A stretch of DNA of 7,808 nt from Deltaproteobacteria bacterium (lineage in GTDB: Bacteria > Desulfobacterota > Syntrophia > Syntrophales > UBA2210): positions 1 to 7,808 of the forward strand of contig JAUVXT010000112.1 in assembly GCA_030603465.1 (NCBI GenBank). The letters run 5' to 3'. The notes under the pieces were generated by a model. The model did no database searches. It saw nothing but the letters and a program-made list of their open reading frames with translations, and was not told the DNA's origin. Shown one piece after another: positions 1 through 6,416 of the stretch. Position numbers and translations under genes: made by a program. How positions within the stretch are numbered: the stretch's first letter is position 1; every line of letters begins with the position of its first letter.

Positions 1-694
1 ACTGACCGAGGGTTAAAAGCTGGCATTCCGCTTTTCTCAGGTCATCCATAGTGGAGAGAATTTCCCCTCTCGTTTCGCCCAATCCCAGCATCATGCCCGA
101 TTTTGTAGTGATTTGCGGATCTACAGAATGAACTCTGGCCAGAAGATCCAGCGATCGTTTATAATCGGCCTGGGGTCGTACATCAGGATAAAGTCGTGGC
201 ACAGTTTCCACGTTGTGATTGACAACCTCGGGCGCCGTTCGAAGAATCATATCGAGGGCATCCCGGTTGCCATTGAGATCGGAAATCAATAATTCCATCT
301 CTATTGCAGGACAGAGGTTGCGTATTTCTTTAATCGTTTTTGTGATGTGTAACGCCCCGCCATCACAGAGGTCATCTCTCGTCACCATCGTTAATACACA
401 GTATGATAATTCCATCTTTGCGATTGCCTGTGCGAGTTGTGCCGGCTCGTTACTGTCGGGGGGGTGAACTGGTGTTTTATCGACCGCACAAAAGGTACAT
501 CTACGAGTGCAACTGGGCCCCAGCAAGAGAAATGTTGCTTGGCCTTTTGCGAAACATTCCATCTGGTTCGGGCATTTTGCCTCTACACAAACAGTGTGTA
601 ACGATTTTTTATTGATAACCGACATTACCTCCCGGGATGTTGAGGGCGGCACCCTTACCCTTAGCCATGACGGTTTTGTCTCATGTCGTGACAT
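1..694 (-). CDS. lipA: Lipoyl synthase LipA, N-terminal 231 codons (C-terminus beyond left edge)
   Basis: Radical-SAM enzyme that inserts two sulfur atoms into the octanoyl group carried on lipoyl domains (E2 subunits, GcvH), making lipoate in the cytoplasm. Reading the minus strand from 694 gives one open frame to the edge. Seen directly: the auxiliary-cluster cysteines C35, C40 and C46 in CVEAKCPNQMEC (spacing CX4CX5C), the radical-SAM motif CTRRCTFC with C61, C65 and C68, then VTRDDLCDGGA, NHNVETVPRLYP, TTKSGMMLGLGET and DDLRKAECQLLTLGQ, all characteristic of LipA. The last ~60 residues, including the conserved C-terminal RSSY-type motif, lie outside. The ATG at 692-694 is chosen because an in-frame stop lies at 707-709 and an AAAGG sits 8 bases upstream; Met23 is a weaker alternative. 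A Phe replaces the usual Trp after the third auxiliary cysteine. The gene diverges from priA. Identification is secure. Confidence 0.96.
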   Translation of the reverse strand, partial: MSRHETKPSWLRVRVPPSTSREVMSVINKKSLHTVCVEAKCPNQMECFAKGQATFLLLGPSCTRRCTFCAVDKTPVHPPDSNEPAQLAQAIAKMELSYCVLTMVTRDDLCDGGALHITKTIKEIRNLCPAIEMELLISDLNGNRDALDMILRTAPEVVNHNVETVPRLYPDVRPQADYKRSLDLLARVHSVDPQITTKSGMMLGLGETRGEILSTMDDLRKAECQLLTLGQ

Positions 695-1092
695 ATAAAC
701 GACCTTTCACAGAAGCTATAAAAAGCAACATATTTTCAGAATTAATTTTTCAGTTCACAGGATATTTCCAGCCAATAACCAGATGTTTGCCATATTTCTT
801 ATTTGACTGTCAACATTATTGGTGTGAAAAAAGTGATGTTCCCTTTCCATTTCGCCTCCAGTGAGCGGTACATTCATTACCGATATTCCTTCCTCTCTCT
901 TTGCACATATGAGTTGTAGACAGATCTAATCCCGCATGACGTCGCTCACTGCGCATATCCAATTCCAATGCGATATTTATAACTTTTCCCCTTGAAAAGG
1001 TCATGGGGCTCTGATAGTTTCACTAATATCGGGGCTGGAAATCGGAGATGAAAAGAAGCCCTTTCAATCAGCATGTTTTATGAAGTCACAGA
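695..1092. other. Divergent intergenic region between lipA and priA
   Basis: This 398-base gap must hold the promoters of both flanking genes. No convincing coding frame is visible; the short frames have no ribosome site or protein-like composition. Notable items: a small palindrome at 804-814 (TTGAC, one base, GTCAA), whose minus-strand reading supplies a TTGACA for lipA but without a matching -10 at normal spacing; a candidate priA promoter at 992-1020; an 8-base inverted pair AGTGAGCG (860-867) and CGCTCACT (942-949); and possible remains of the RepA repeat at 800-881. Confidence 0.6.
992..1020 (+). promoter_or_regulatory. Candidate sigma70-type promoter for priA
   Basis: TTGAAA at 992-997 (5 of 6 to the -35 consensus) is followed after exactly 17 bases by TAGTTT at 1015-1020, a poor -10 hexamer but preceded by TG one base upstream, as in extended -10 promoters. 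It lies about 70 bases before the priA start, on the same strand. The -10 matches only weakly, so this is a suggestion. Confidence 0.3.
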
Positions 1093-3522
1093 GTGAGTAA
1101 TCGCATGATATTTATCAGTGTTGCCGTCAGCATATCGTCAATGCAGGCTTTGACCTATTCCGTTCCCGAAGAAATGGAGGGGCATGTAAGAATAGGGAAG
1201 CGCGTCCTTGTGCCACTGGGAAGGCGAAAAGTGACCGGTTATATCGTGGCGATACAGGGGACGTCAGACTGGGAGGGAGTCAAGGATATCATAGAAATTC
1301 TCGATCAAGCCCCTCTTTTTGACGAAGATGATCTGGAATTTTATAGATGGGTGTCAGAATATTACATGTATCCTTTGGGAAAAACGCTGAAGGCAATACT
1401 CCCTGGCGGTATTGATGTGGAAAGCGGTCGCTGGCTTTTGCTTTCACCTGATTGGCAGGATTCGAGGGAGACAGGTTTGTCTGATACTGAGAATCAAATT
1501 GTAGAGTTACTCAAAGAGTGTCCGGCAGGTATTTCGATGAAGCAATTGAAGGCCAGTATACCTGAAAGGCATCTGCGGAATGATATCATGAAGCTTCAGG
1601 AACGGGGTTTCCTGAACGCGGAAGAAAGGCTCAAGAAACCGGAGATAAAAGTAAGAAGGGAGCCCCTCATCAGTGCAGCCGGTGAACCGCCTTCCGATAT
1701 CAAATTGACGGAAAAACAGGGGAATATCTATGACGTTATAGTGGAAAAGGGCGAGGTCCCCCTCTCTTTACTGAGAGGGAAGTTTAAGAATGTGCATGCT
1801 GTCCTTAGAAGCATGGAAAAGAAGGGTTTCATCCATGTTGCGGAGAGAGAATTTTACAGGAGACCCCAAGGGGAAGATGCTATCGGTCTGGGGGGAGGGG
1901 CAATAACGCTCACTACTGAGCAGGAGATCGCGCTTGGTGAGATTGTAGGGGGCATTTCATCACAGGAGTACTCACCCTACCTCCTCCACGGTATCACCGG
2001 AAGCGGCAAGACGGAAGTCTATCTTCGAACAATCGAGGAAGTCCTCGCGATGGGTGGGAGTGTTCTCTATCTCGTTCCTGAAATATCCCTCACACCGCAG
2101 CTTTTGAGCAGAATTAATGAAAGATTTGACGAAAACATAATTGCCATACTTCACAGCGGAATTTCGAGAGGCGCCAGGTACGATGAGTGGAGGAGAATAG
2201 AAAGGGGCGGAGCGCGGATAATCGCCGGCGCCAGATCTGCCGTGTTTGCTCCCGTCAGAAATCTCAGGTTGATAATTGTCGATGAGGAGCATGACGAGTC
2301 ATACAAACAGGATGATCACCTGACGTACAATGCGCGCGACATTGCCATCGTAAAGGCGAAAATGAACGCGGCGGCGGTTGTGCTCGGGTCCGCCACGCCG
2401 GGGGTGCGCACCTATTTCAATACGAAGGAAAAGGGATTTACCCGTCTGGCATTGACAAAAAGGGTAGAAGACAGATCGCTCCCCGTTATCGATATTGTTG
2501 ATATGAAGGATGAGCGGGAGGAGAAGGGAGGCGTTTCGATACTGTCGAAATTCCTCAAAGACGCCATTGGCGATACGCTGACTGACGGCAAGCAGACCCT
2601 CCTCTTTTTAAACAGGAGGGGTTTCAACACATTCCTATACTGCCTTGACTGCGGCTATGTATTTAAATGCCGCAACTGTTCCATCTCCATGACTCACCAT
2701 GCGGGTGAAGGCGCCCTGAGATGCCACTACTGTGACTACTCTATAAAATCGCCGCCCATCTGTTCCGGTTGCGGCGGCGGCCGGGTGAAAAGCTACGGTG
2801 TAGGGACAGAAAGACTCGAAGACGAGATAAGGCGGCTCTACCCGAAGGCGAGGGTGGCGCGCATGGACAGCGATTCCACGGCGAAAAAGGGTTCCCACGG
2901 AAAGATACTGCGGGCATTCGACAGGGGGGAAACCGACATCCTTATAGGGACGCAGATGATCACCAAGGGTCATGATTATCCCAATGTTACCCTCGTCGGT
3001 GTGGTGTCGGCCGATTCTTCCTTGAATATACCCGATTTCAGGGCCTCCGAGAGGACCTTTCAGGTTCTTACCCAGGTTTCCGGCAGGGGAGGGAGGGGTG
3101 ATTCGCCGGGCAGGGTTGTCGTGCAGACATTCAACCCGGAGCACTATTCGATACAACTGGCCAGGAATTATGACTATCCGGGCTTTTACAATGAAGAAAT
3201 GACCAATCGCAAGGGGCTGGGTTACCCCCCGTACAGCCGCATGATTAATATTCGAATGTCGCACTCACGGGAAGAGACGGTGCGAAATGCCGCGGCGAAA
3301 CTGGGGGAGATCGCCCGGAACGAGTGTGAAAAATACGGGGTTCAGGTCATAGGCCCCGCAGAGGCCCCCATCGCAAAAATCAGGGGAAGGCACAGGTGGC
3401 ACATGCTTCTTAAGGGAGCGAATAGCGGTATGCTGCGTGCCTTTGCCGGGGAGTTGCTTGCAAAGACAAAAAAGTCAGCCGCAGATATCAAGTTGGATGT
3501 GGACCCCGTCAATTTTATGTAA
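1093..3522 (+). CDS. priA: Primosomal protein N' (replication restart helicase PriA)
   Basis: Superfamily 2 DNA helicase that recognises stalled or collapsed forks and starts primosome assembly for replication restart. Domains in order: N-terminal 3'-DNA-end binding domain (~1-110, with VPEEMEGHVRIGKRVLVPLG), winged-helix region (~125-270), helicase lobe 1 with Walker A GITGSGKTE (G300-E308; K306, T307) and DEEH (397-400), and lobe 2 with GTQMITKGHD (619-628) and QVSGRGGRG (661-669). Eight zinc-binding cysteines are at 517, 520, 526, 529, 544, 547, 557 and 560, a spacing that matches E. coli PriA as I recall it. The C-terminal domain ends at 809; all motifs are intact. The length exceeds E. 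coli's 732, as is common outside gammaproteobacteria. The start is uncertain: GTG at 1093 has no clear ribosome site, while ATG at 1105 (residue 5) follows a GAGTGAG by 7 bases and fits the usual PriA N-terminus better. A terminator follows, and no def or fmt is attached. Confidence 0.97.
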   Translation: MSNRMIFISVAVSISSMQALTYSVPEEMEGHVRIGKRVLVPLGRRKVTGYIVAIQGTSDWEGVKDIIEILDQAPLFDEDDLEFYRWVSEYYMYPLGKTLKAILPGGIDVESGRWLLLSPDWQDSRETGLSDTENQIVELLKECPAGISMKQLKASIPERHLRNDIMKLQERGFLNAEERLKKPEIKVRREPLISAAGEPPSDIKLTEKQGNIYDVIVEKGEVPLSLLRGKFKNVHAVLRSMEKKGFIHVAEREFYRRPQGEDAIGLGGGAITLTTEQEIALGEIVGGISSQEYSPYLLHGITGSGKTEVYLRTIEEVLAMGGSVLYLVPEISLTPQLLSRINERFDENIIAILHSGISRGARYDEWRRIERGGARIIAGARSAVFAPVRNLRLIIVDEEHDESYKQDDHLTYNARDIAIVKAKMNAAAVVLGSATPGVRTYFNTKEKGFTRLALTKRVEDRSLPVIDIVDMKDEREEKGGVSILSKFLKDAIGDTLTDGKQTLLFLNRRGFNTFLYCLDCGYVFKCRNCSISMTHHAGEGALRCHYCDYSIKSPPICSGCGGGRVKSYGVGTERLEDEIRRLYPKARVARMDSDSTAKKGSHGKILRAFDRGETDILIGTQMITKGHDYPNVTLVGVVSADSSLNIPDFRASERTFQVLTQVSGRGGRGDSPGRVVVQTFNPEHYSIQLARNYDYPGFYNEEMTNRKGLGYPPYSRMINIRMSHSREETVRNAAAKLGEIARNECEKYGVQVIGPAEAPIAKIRGRHRWHMLLKGANSGMLRAFAGELLAKTKKSAADIKLDVDPVNFM

Positions 3523-3539
3523 CGCTATCCGGCGGTTCT

Positions 3540-3569
3540 ATCCTCTGCCCCACTCGGCACAGGGTTTTT
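3540..3569 (+). terminator. Intrinsic terminator of priA
   Basis: A 10-pair stem (ATCCTCTGCC at 3540-3549 with GGCACAGGGT at 3556-3565; one G-U pair and one C-C mismatch), a six-base loop and a run of five T (3565-3569) lie 18 bases after the priA stop. The geometry is that of a Rho-independent terminator for plus-strand transcription. The flanking nitroreductase gene converges on it from the right. Confidence 0.7.
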
Positions 3570-3651
3570 CATAATCAGTCATATTATGCGCTTCTTTCAT
3601 CCCTTGTCTTCTCTTGATGCACAGATTTTCTGCAGTAATCAAAATACGTAA

Positions 3652-4221
3652 TCAGCCGATGATGATATCTGCCAGGAGCCTCTTCGGGACATGGTGGACA
3701 TCGTTTTCATCTCTCCAGTACCTGATATCGCCTGAGGGACCTACCGTTTCGAGGACAACCTTTTCTTTGGGCCTGCCCAGTGCAATTACGAGGAGTATAT
3801 TGTACAGGACGGGTATGTTAAGCGCTTCGCGCAGGCTGTCACGGTTGATAGAGGCGATCATGCACCCGCCAAGACTCTTTTCTGTAGCGCCAACCATTAT
3901 GTTCTGCGCAGCTATACCGTAGTCGCATCCAAAGGAAAGAGTGTTTTTCGTATTATCCAGGATGATGATATAGGCAGTGGGTCTTTCGCCGACTGAAGGT
4001 CCTCGCCAGCCTTTCAGGTAACCGGCCCATCCCAGATTAGGGAAAATGAGGGCATTTTTCCCCCTGTCACAGGAAAGAATATATCTCAGTGATTGTATGT
4101 TGGATGCCGACGCGCCCAATCTGGCAAGATCTACAAGCGCCCTCAAAGTATCCGGTCCTATCACATAATCTTCGTGGAAGCGGCGATAACTCCTGGTGTT
4201 GGTTATCAATTCTTTTAACAT
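3652..4221 (-). CDS. Nitroreductase-family FMN-dependent oxidoreductase
   Basis: A 189-residue cytoplasmic flavoprotein of the nitroreductase superfamily; members use NAD(P)H or another donor to reduce nitro compounds, quinones or flavins, and the substrate cannot be read from sequence. Seen: the N-terminal RSYRRF (R10-F15), which in this family contacts the FMN phosphate; ASASNIQSLRY (A37-Y47), the second FMN-contact segment; GWRGPSVGERPTAYIIIL (71-88); the DYGIAAQNIMVGATEKSLGGC helix (100-120), typical of the dimer and flavin interface; and a C-terminal DIRYWRDENDVHHVPKR signature (165-181). The length is normal for the short single-domain members. The ATG at 4219-4221 has a strong ribosome site, AAGGAGGG, 10 bases upstream; another ATG just before it is followed at once by a stop. 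The gene lies 338 bases downstream of the beta-CASP nuclease on the same strand, but repeats fill that gap, so cotranscription is doubtful. Confidence 0.9.
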   Translation of the reverse strand: MLKELITNTRSYRRFHEDYVIGPDTLRALVDLARLGASASNIQSLRYILSCDRGKNALIFPNLGWAGYLKGWRGPSVGERPTAYIIILDNTKNTLSFGCDYGIAAQNIMVGATEKSLGGCMIASINRDSLREALNIPVLYNILLVIALGRPKEKVVLETVGPSGDIRYWRDENDVHHVPKRLLADIIIG

Positions 4222-4306
4222 TTTACATTCTCCCTCCTTGCCGTTGTTAATAGCAGAGAGCCGAAGCTTCTAAAATATGGCTTCTCAATCCATTCTATTT
4301 GACTGT

Positions 4307-4360
4307 GAACTGAACAGCGAGCGCATTCCCCGCTGCTTGCGGTGAGGTTAGCGAGCGAAT
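4307..4360. repeat. RepA copy 1: GC-rich interspersed hairpin repeat
   Basis: These 54 bases match 7287-7340 at 49 positions without a gap. The core 4328-4347 folds into a hairpin with a CTTG tetraloop closed by G-C. The right arm GCGAGCG (4351-4357) is kept, but the left arm reads GCGAGCGC where the other copies have GCGCTCGC, so the outer stem cannot form as it does at 7298-7337. It lies 86 bases upstream of the nitroreductase start. Confidence 0.85.
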
Positions 4361-4381
4361 ATAAAATAAATTCATTACCAG

Positions 4382-4515
4382 CTCCGCTATGCCGATACGT
4401 CGGCATTATAATTGGAATTAACTTGTTATGTGGCGTGAGGTCTCTGCGCCCCACAGATATGTTGCCCACGGAGCGGCAACGCTACAGAGATTTGCAAATT
4501 TAAGTTACTCGAAAG
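4382..4515. other. 134-base structured insert between RepA and RepB
   Basis: At 7287-7392 RepA and RepB are separated by a short A+T-rich spacer ending in CCAG. At this locus the same spacer end (ACCAG, 4377-4381) is followed by 134 extra bases before RepB resumes. The extra segment ends in AG, the same dinucleotide that precedes it. It holds a perfect 7-pair hairpin (ATGCCGA 4389-4395, TCGGCAT 4400-4406) and a nested pair of stems: TCTCTG (4441-4446) with CAGAGA (4485-4490), enclosing GTTGCC (4461-4466) with GGCAAC (4475-4480). It could be an inserted element, part of a longer repeat type, or a structured leader of the downstream gene. Confidence 0.5.
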
Positions 4516-4542
4516 TCGGAGATTCCCCGCAACTTGTTGCGG
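4514..4542. repeat. RepB copy 1: 29-base hairpin repeat
   Basis: Identical at all 29 bases to 7364-7392. The 3' half is a palindrome, CCGCAAC then TT then GTTGCGG, which folds as a 6-pair stem closed on a CTTG loop. It ends 18 bases before the stop codon of the beta-CASP gene. Confidence 0.85.
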
Positions 4543-4559
4543 ACATCTACCTGTTGGAA

Positions 4560-6158
4560 TCACGAAATATCTTGAAGATCCTCCTCTATATGTTTCAGGC
4601 TTTCCAGATTCTTTTCTGTTATTGTCTTGCCTCTTTTTTCTATTGTCTTTTTAAGCGTGGCCAGTTTTCCTTCGATTGAAGAGAGGGAATTCAGCATGGC
4701 CTGCTCCATTTCCGGTGATGCCTCTTCCGGCACTGCCTCCTTGCGGATCGGTTTACCGGGACTGAGGGTAAGCGTCTCTTTCCAGACAGGGATATGGGTT
4801 TCAAGGTTAAATCTTTCCTCTATTTTTTCGGCCAATGCTTGCCCCGCCGTAGGTTCACCGTGGACGATAAAGACCCTGGGCTTTGCCTGGGAAAGATTTC
4901 CGACCCATTCGAGGAGCCCTGCCTGATCTGCATGCGCCGAGAATCCGCCAATTGTGAAAACCTTTGCCCTTACTGCCACATCCTCTCTGAAGATCTTGAC
5001 AGATTTTTCCCCATCGACAATCTTTCTCCCCGTAGTTCCCTGGGCCTGGAATCCTACGATTATGATACTCGCCCCGGGACGCCAGAGGTTGTGTTTGAGA
5101 TGGTGTTTTATCCTGCCCGCGGTACACATGCCGCTGGCAGCTATGACAATAGCGGGTCCCGGTTTTTCATTGATGGCTATCGACCCTTCCGTTGTTGGTG
5201 TGAAAGTCAGATTCGGCATATCGAAGGGGTCGAAGCCCTGTTCGACTATCACTCGCGCCTCTTCATCGTAATAGCTTTTATTTTTGCGGAAGATTTCCGT
5301 CGCCTTGATGGCCAGCGGGCTGTCAAGGTAGACCGGGACGTTCGGGAGGGAGCCGTCTCTGGAGAATTCTCCTAGCAGATAGAGTATTTCCTGGGTCCTC
5401 TCCATGGCGAAGGCGGGAATGATAACCTTTTCATTATTCGATACGGCATATCTTATGGCTTCCAGAAGCTCTGCCTTGCTGTCATCAAAGGAGCGATGCA
5501 GGCGGTTCCCGTAGGTAGATTCTATAAAGAGGAAGTCGGCTTCAATAACCTCATGGGGATCTTTGACGATGAGTTGATCCTGCTTACCCAGGTCTCCCGA
5601 AAAGACCAGCTTGACTTCACTGTCTGTATCTGCGATCCACAATTCCACAAGAGAGGATCCTAGAATATGACCCGCATTGCGGAGGCGAAATCTTATCCCC
5701 GAATCCATTGTGACTACGCGATCTCTTTCGACAGGAGAGAGATACTTCAGACTTTTTTGTGCGTCCTCTGTAGTGTAAAGCGGCAGTATTCCATTTTTGC
5801 CCTGTCTGTGATTCCTTCGCGACTGCCACTCGGCTTCCATTTCCTGTATGTGGGCCGAATCGAGAAGCATAATCTCACACAGTTCCGCTGTGGGAGGGGA
5901 GGTTATTATTTTTCCTTTGAATCCATCTTTTACAAGCTTGGGAATCCGTCCACTGTGATCAATGTGGGCATGGGTGAGGAGTAGCGCGTCGATCTCCTGG
6001 GGATCAAAACCCCACTCCATCGAGTTTCGCTTTTCCATTTCCCTTCCCCCTTGGAAAAGGCCGCAATCTACCAGTATCTTTTTCCCTTTTGAGTTTTCTA
6101 TGAGATAGTTGGAGCCCGTTACAGAACCGGCGGCGCCCAGGCAGGTTACTTTTATCAT
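4560..6158 (-). CDS. Metallo-beta-lactamase / beta-CASP ribonuclease (bacterial CPSF/Ysh1-like)
   Basis: A 532-residue cytoplasmic zinc-dependent nuclease of the beta-CASP family, related to eukaryotic CPSF-73 and to bacterial RNases such as Thermus TTHA0252; likely an RNA endonuclease. Motifs seen: D31 in LVDCG (motif 1), THAHIDHSG with H63, H65, D67 and H68 (motif 2), H164 in NAGHILGSS (motif 3), D189 in FSGDLG (motif 4), then E213 in IESTYGN (beta-CASP motif A), a beta-CASP insert with PAFAMERTQEILYLL (248-262) and ASGMCTAGRI (341-350), H409 in GFSAHADQ (motif B) and H433 in IVHGEP (motif C, RMMBL region). All expected metal and catalytic residues are present. After about residue 470 comes a ~60-residue charged tail, probably two helices or a coiled coil, beyond the catalytic core. 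The ATG at 6156-6158 follows GGGGAG by about 7 bases. The target RNA cannot be inferred from the neighbours. Confidence 0.94.
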   Translation of the reverse strand: MIKVTCLGAAGSVTGSNYLIENSKGKKILVDCGLFQGGREMEKRNSMEWGFDPQEIDALLLTHAHIDHSGRIPKLVKDGFKGKIITSPPTAELCEIMLLDSAHIQEMEAEWQSRRNHRQGKNGILPLYTTEDAQKSLKYLSPVERDRVVTMDSGIRFRLRNAGHILGSSLVELWIADTDSEVKLVFSGDLGKQDQLIVKDPHEVIEADFLFIESTYGNRLHRSFDDSKAELLEAIRYAVSNNEKVIIPAFAMERTQEILYLLGEFSRDGSLPNVPVYLDSPLAIKATEIFRKNKSYYDEEARVIVEQGFDPFDMPNLTFTPTTEGSIAINEKPGPAIVIAASGMCTAGRIKHHLKHNLWRPGASIIIVGFQAQGTTGRKIVDGEKSVKIFREDVAVRAKVFTIGGFSAHADQAGLLEWVGNLSQAKPRVFIVHGEPTAGQALAEKIEERFNLETHIPVWKETLTLSPGKPIRKEAVPEEASPEMEQAMLNSLSSIEGKLATLKKTIEKRGKTITEKNLESLKHIEEDLQDIS

Positions 6159-6200
6159 CTTATTCTCCCCACAAATTATTTCGGAACTTTACGATTTGTT

Positions 6201-6382
6201 GCCCTGATGAAAATTCTTTTAAGCGGTCATTGCAGTACTTTTGCATATAAATCTTGGCGAAGCAAAAGAAAAGCGATTTTACTGTCTGAGCCCAGAGGGC
6301 GAGTTTTAAAATCGCCTGAAGCAAGCCTTAGATTTATCAAAAAGAGCTGTAGACAAGCGAAAAAGAATTTGGGTTATAGGGC
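6201..6382. mobile_element. MITE-like / foldback palindromic element, no coding capacity
   Basis: The whole segment folds back on itself around 6294. Paired arms from outside in: GCCCT (6201-6205) with AGGGC (6378-6382); AAATTCTTTT (6211-6220) with AAAAGAATTT (6361-6370), perfect; ATAAATCT (6247-6254) with AGATTTAT (6330-6337), perfect; GCGATTTTA (6273-6281) with TAAAATCGC (6307-6315), perfect; and a small GCCC/GGGC hairpin (6290-6300) at the centre. The intervening bases also match imperfectly in order. Such nested symmetry over ~180 bases, with no open frame, suits a non-autonomous foldback element or an interspersed palindromic unit. I saw no clear target-site duplication. It sits between the convergent-to-start arrangement of two minus-strand genes and may act on their transcript as a large hairpin. 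Confidence 0.65.
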
Positions 6383-6416
6383 TAGCTATTTATATCTCTT
6401 CGGCATAATGTCGAGC

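Larger units (their letters stand above)
4222..4559. other. Intergenic region filled with hairpin repeats
   Basis: The 338 bases between the nuclease stop and the nitroreductase start hold RepA copy 1, a 134-base stretch of hairpins not present at the other RepA-RepB locus, and RepB copy 1. A frame of 84 codons on the minus strand runs through these repeats and is not credible as a gene. No clear promoter for the nitroreductase gene was found. None of the hairpins is followed by a T run on the minus strand, so a terminator for the nuclease gene is not evident. Confidence 0.7.

Noticed and set aside
816..1004. 62-codon minus-strand frame between lipA and priA
   Set aside because: No ribosome site, atypical composition, and it overlaps the likely promoter region.
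2635..3264. 209-codon open frame antisense to priA
   Set aside because: Lies wholly inside the conserved helicase region, with no ribosome site and a His/Arg/Pro-rich shadow composition.
4215..4469. 84-codon minus-strand frame overlapping the nitroreductase start
   Set aside because: It reads through RepA and the 134-base insert, and its sequence is translated repeat.
4430..4495. Cloverleaf-like fold suggesting a tRNA or known riboswitch
   Set aside because: No T-loop GTTCRA motif, no acceptor stem of correct length and no recognisable riboswitch core; only nested hairpins.
4521..4542. RepB hairpin as terminator of the beta-CASP gene
   Set aside because: No T run follows the stem on the minus strand, and the same hairpin sits just upstream of a start codon at the other locus.
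4794..5375. 193-codon plus-strand frame opposite the beta-CASP gene
   Set aside because: Shadow of a clearly real gene with all catalytic motifs on the other strand; no independent start signal.
6395..6416. Small hairpin after the secreted-protein stop as a terminator
   Set aside because: The stem has a mismatch, an impossibly small loop and no T run.
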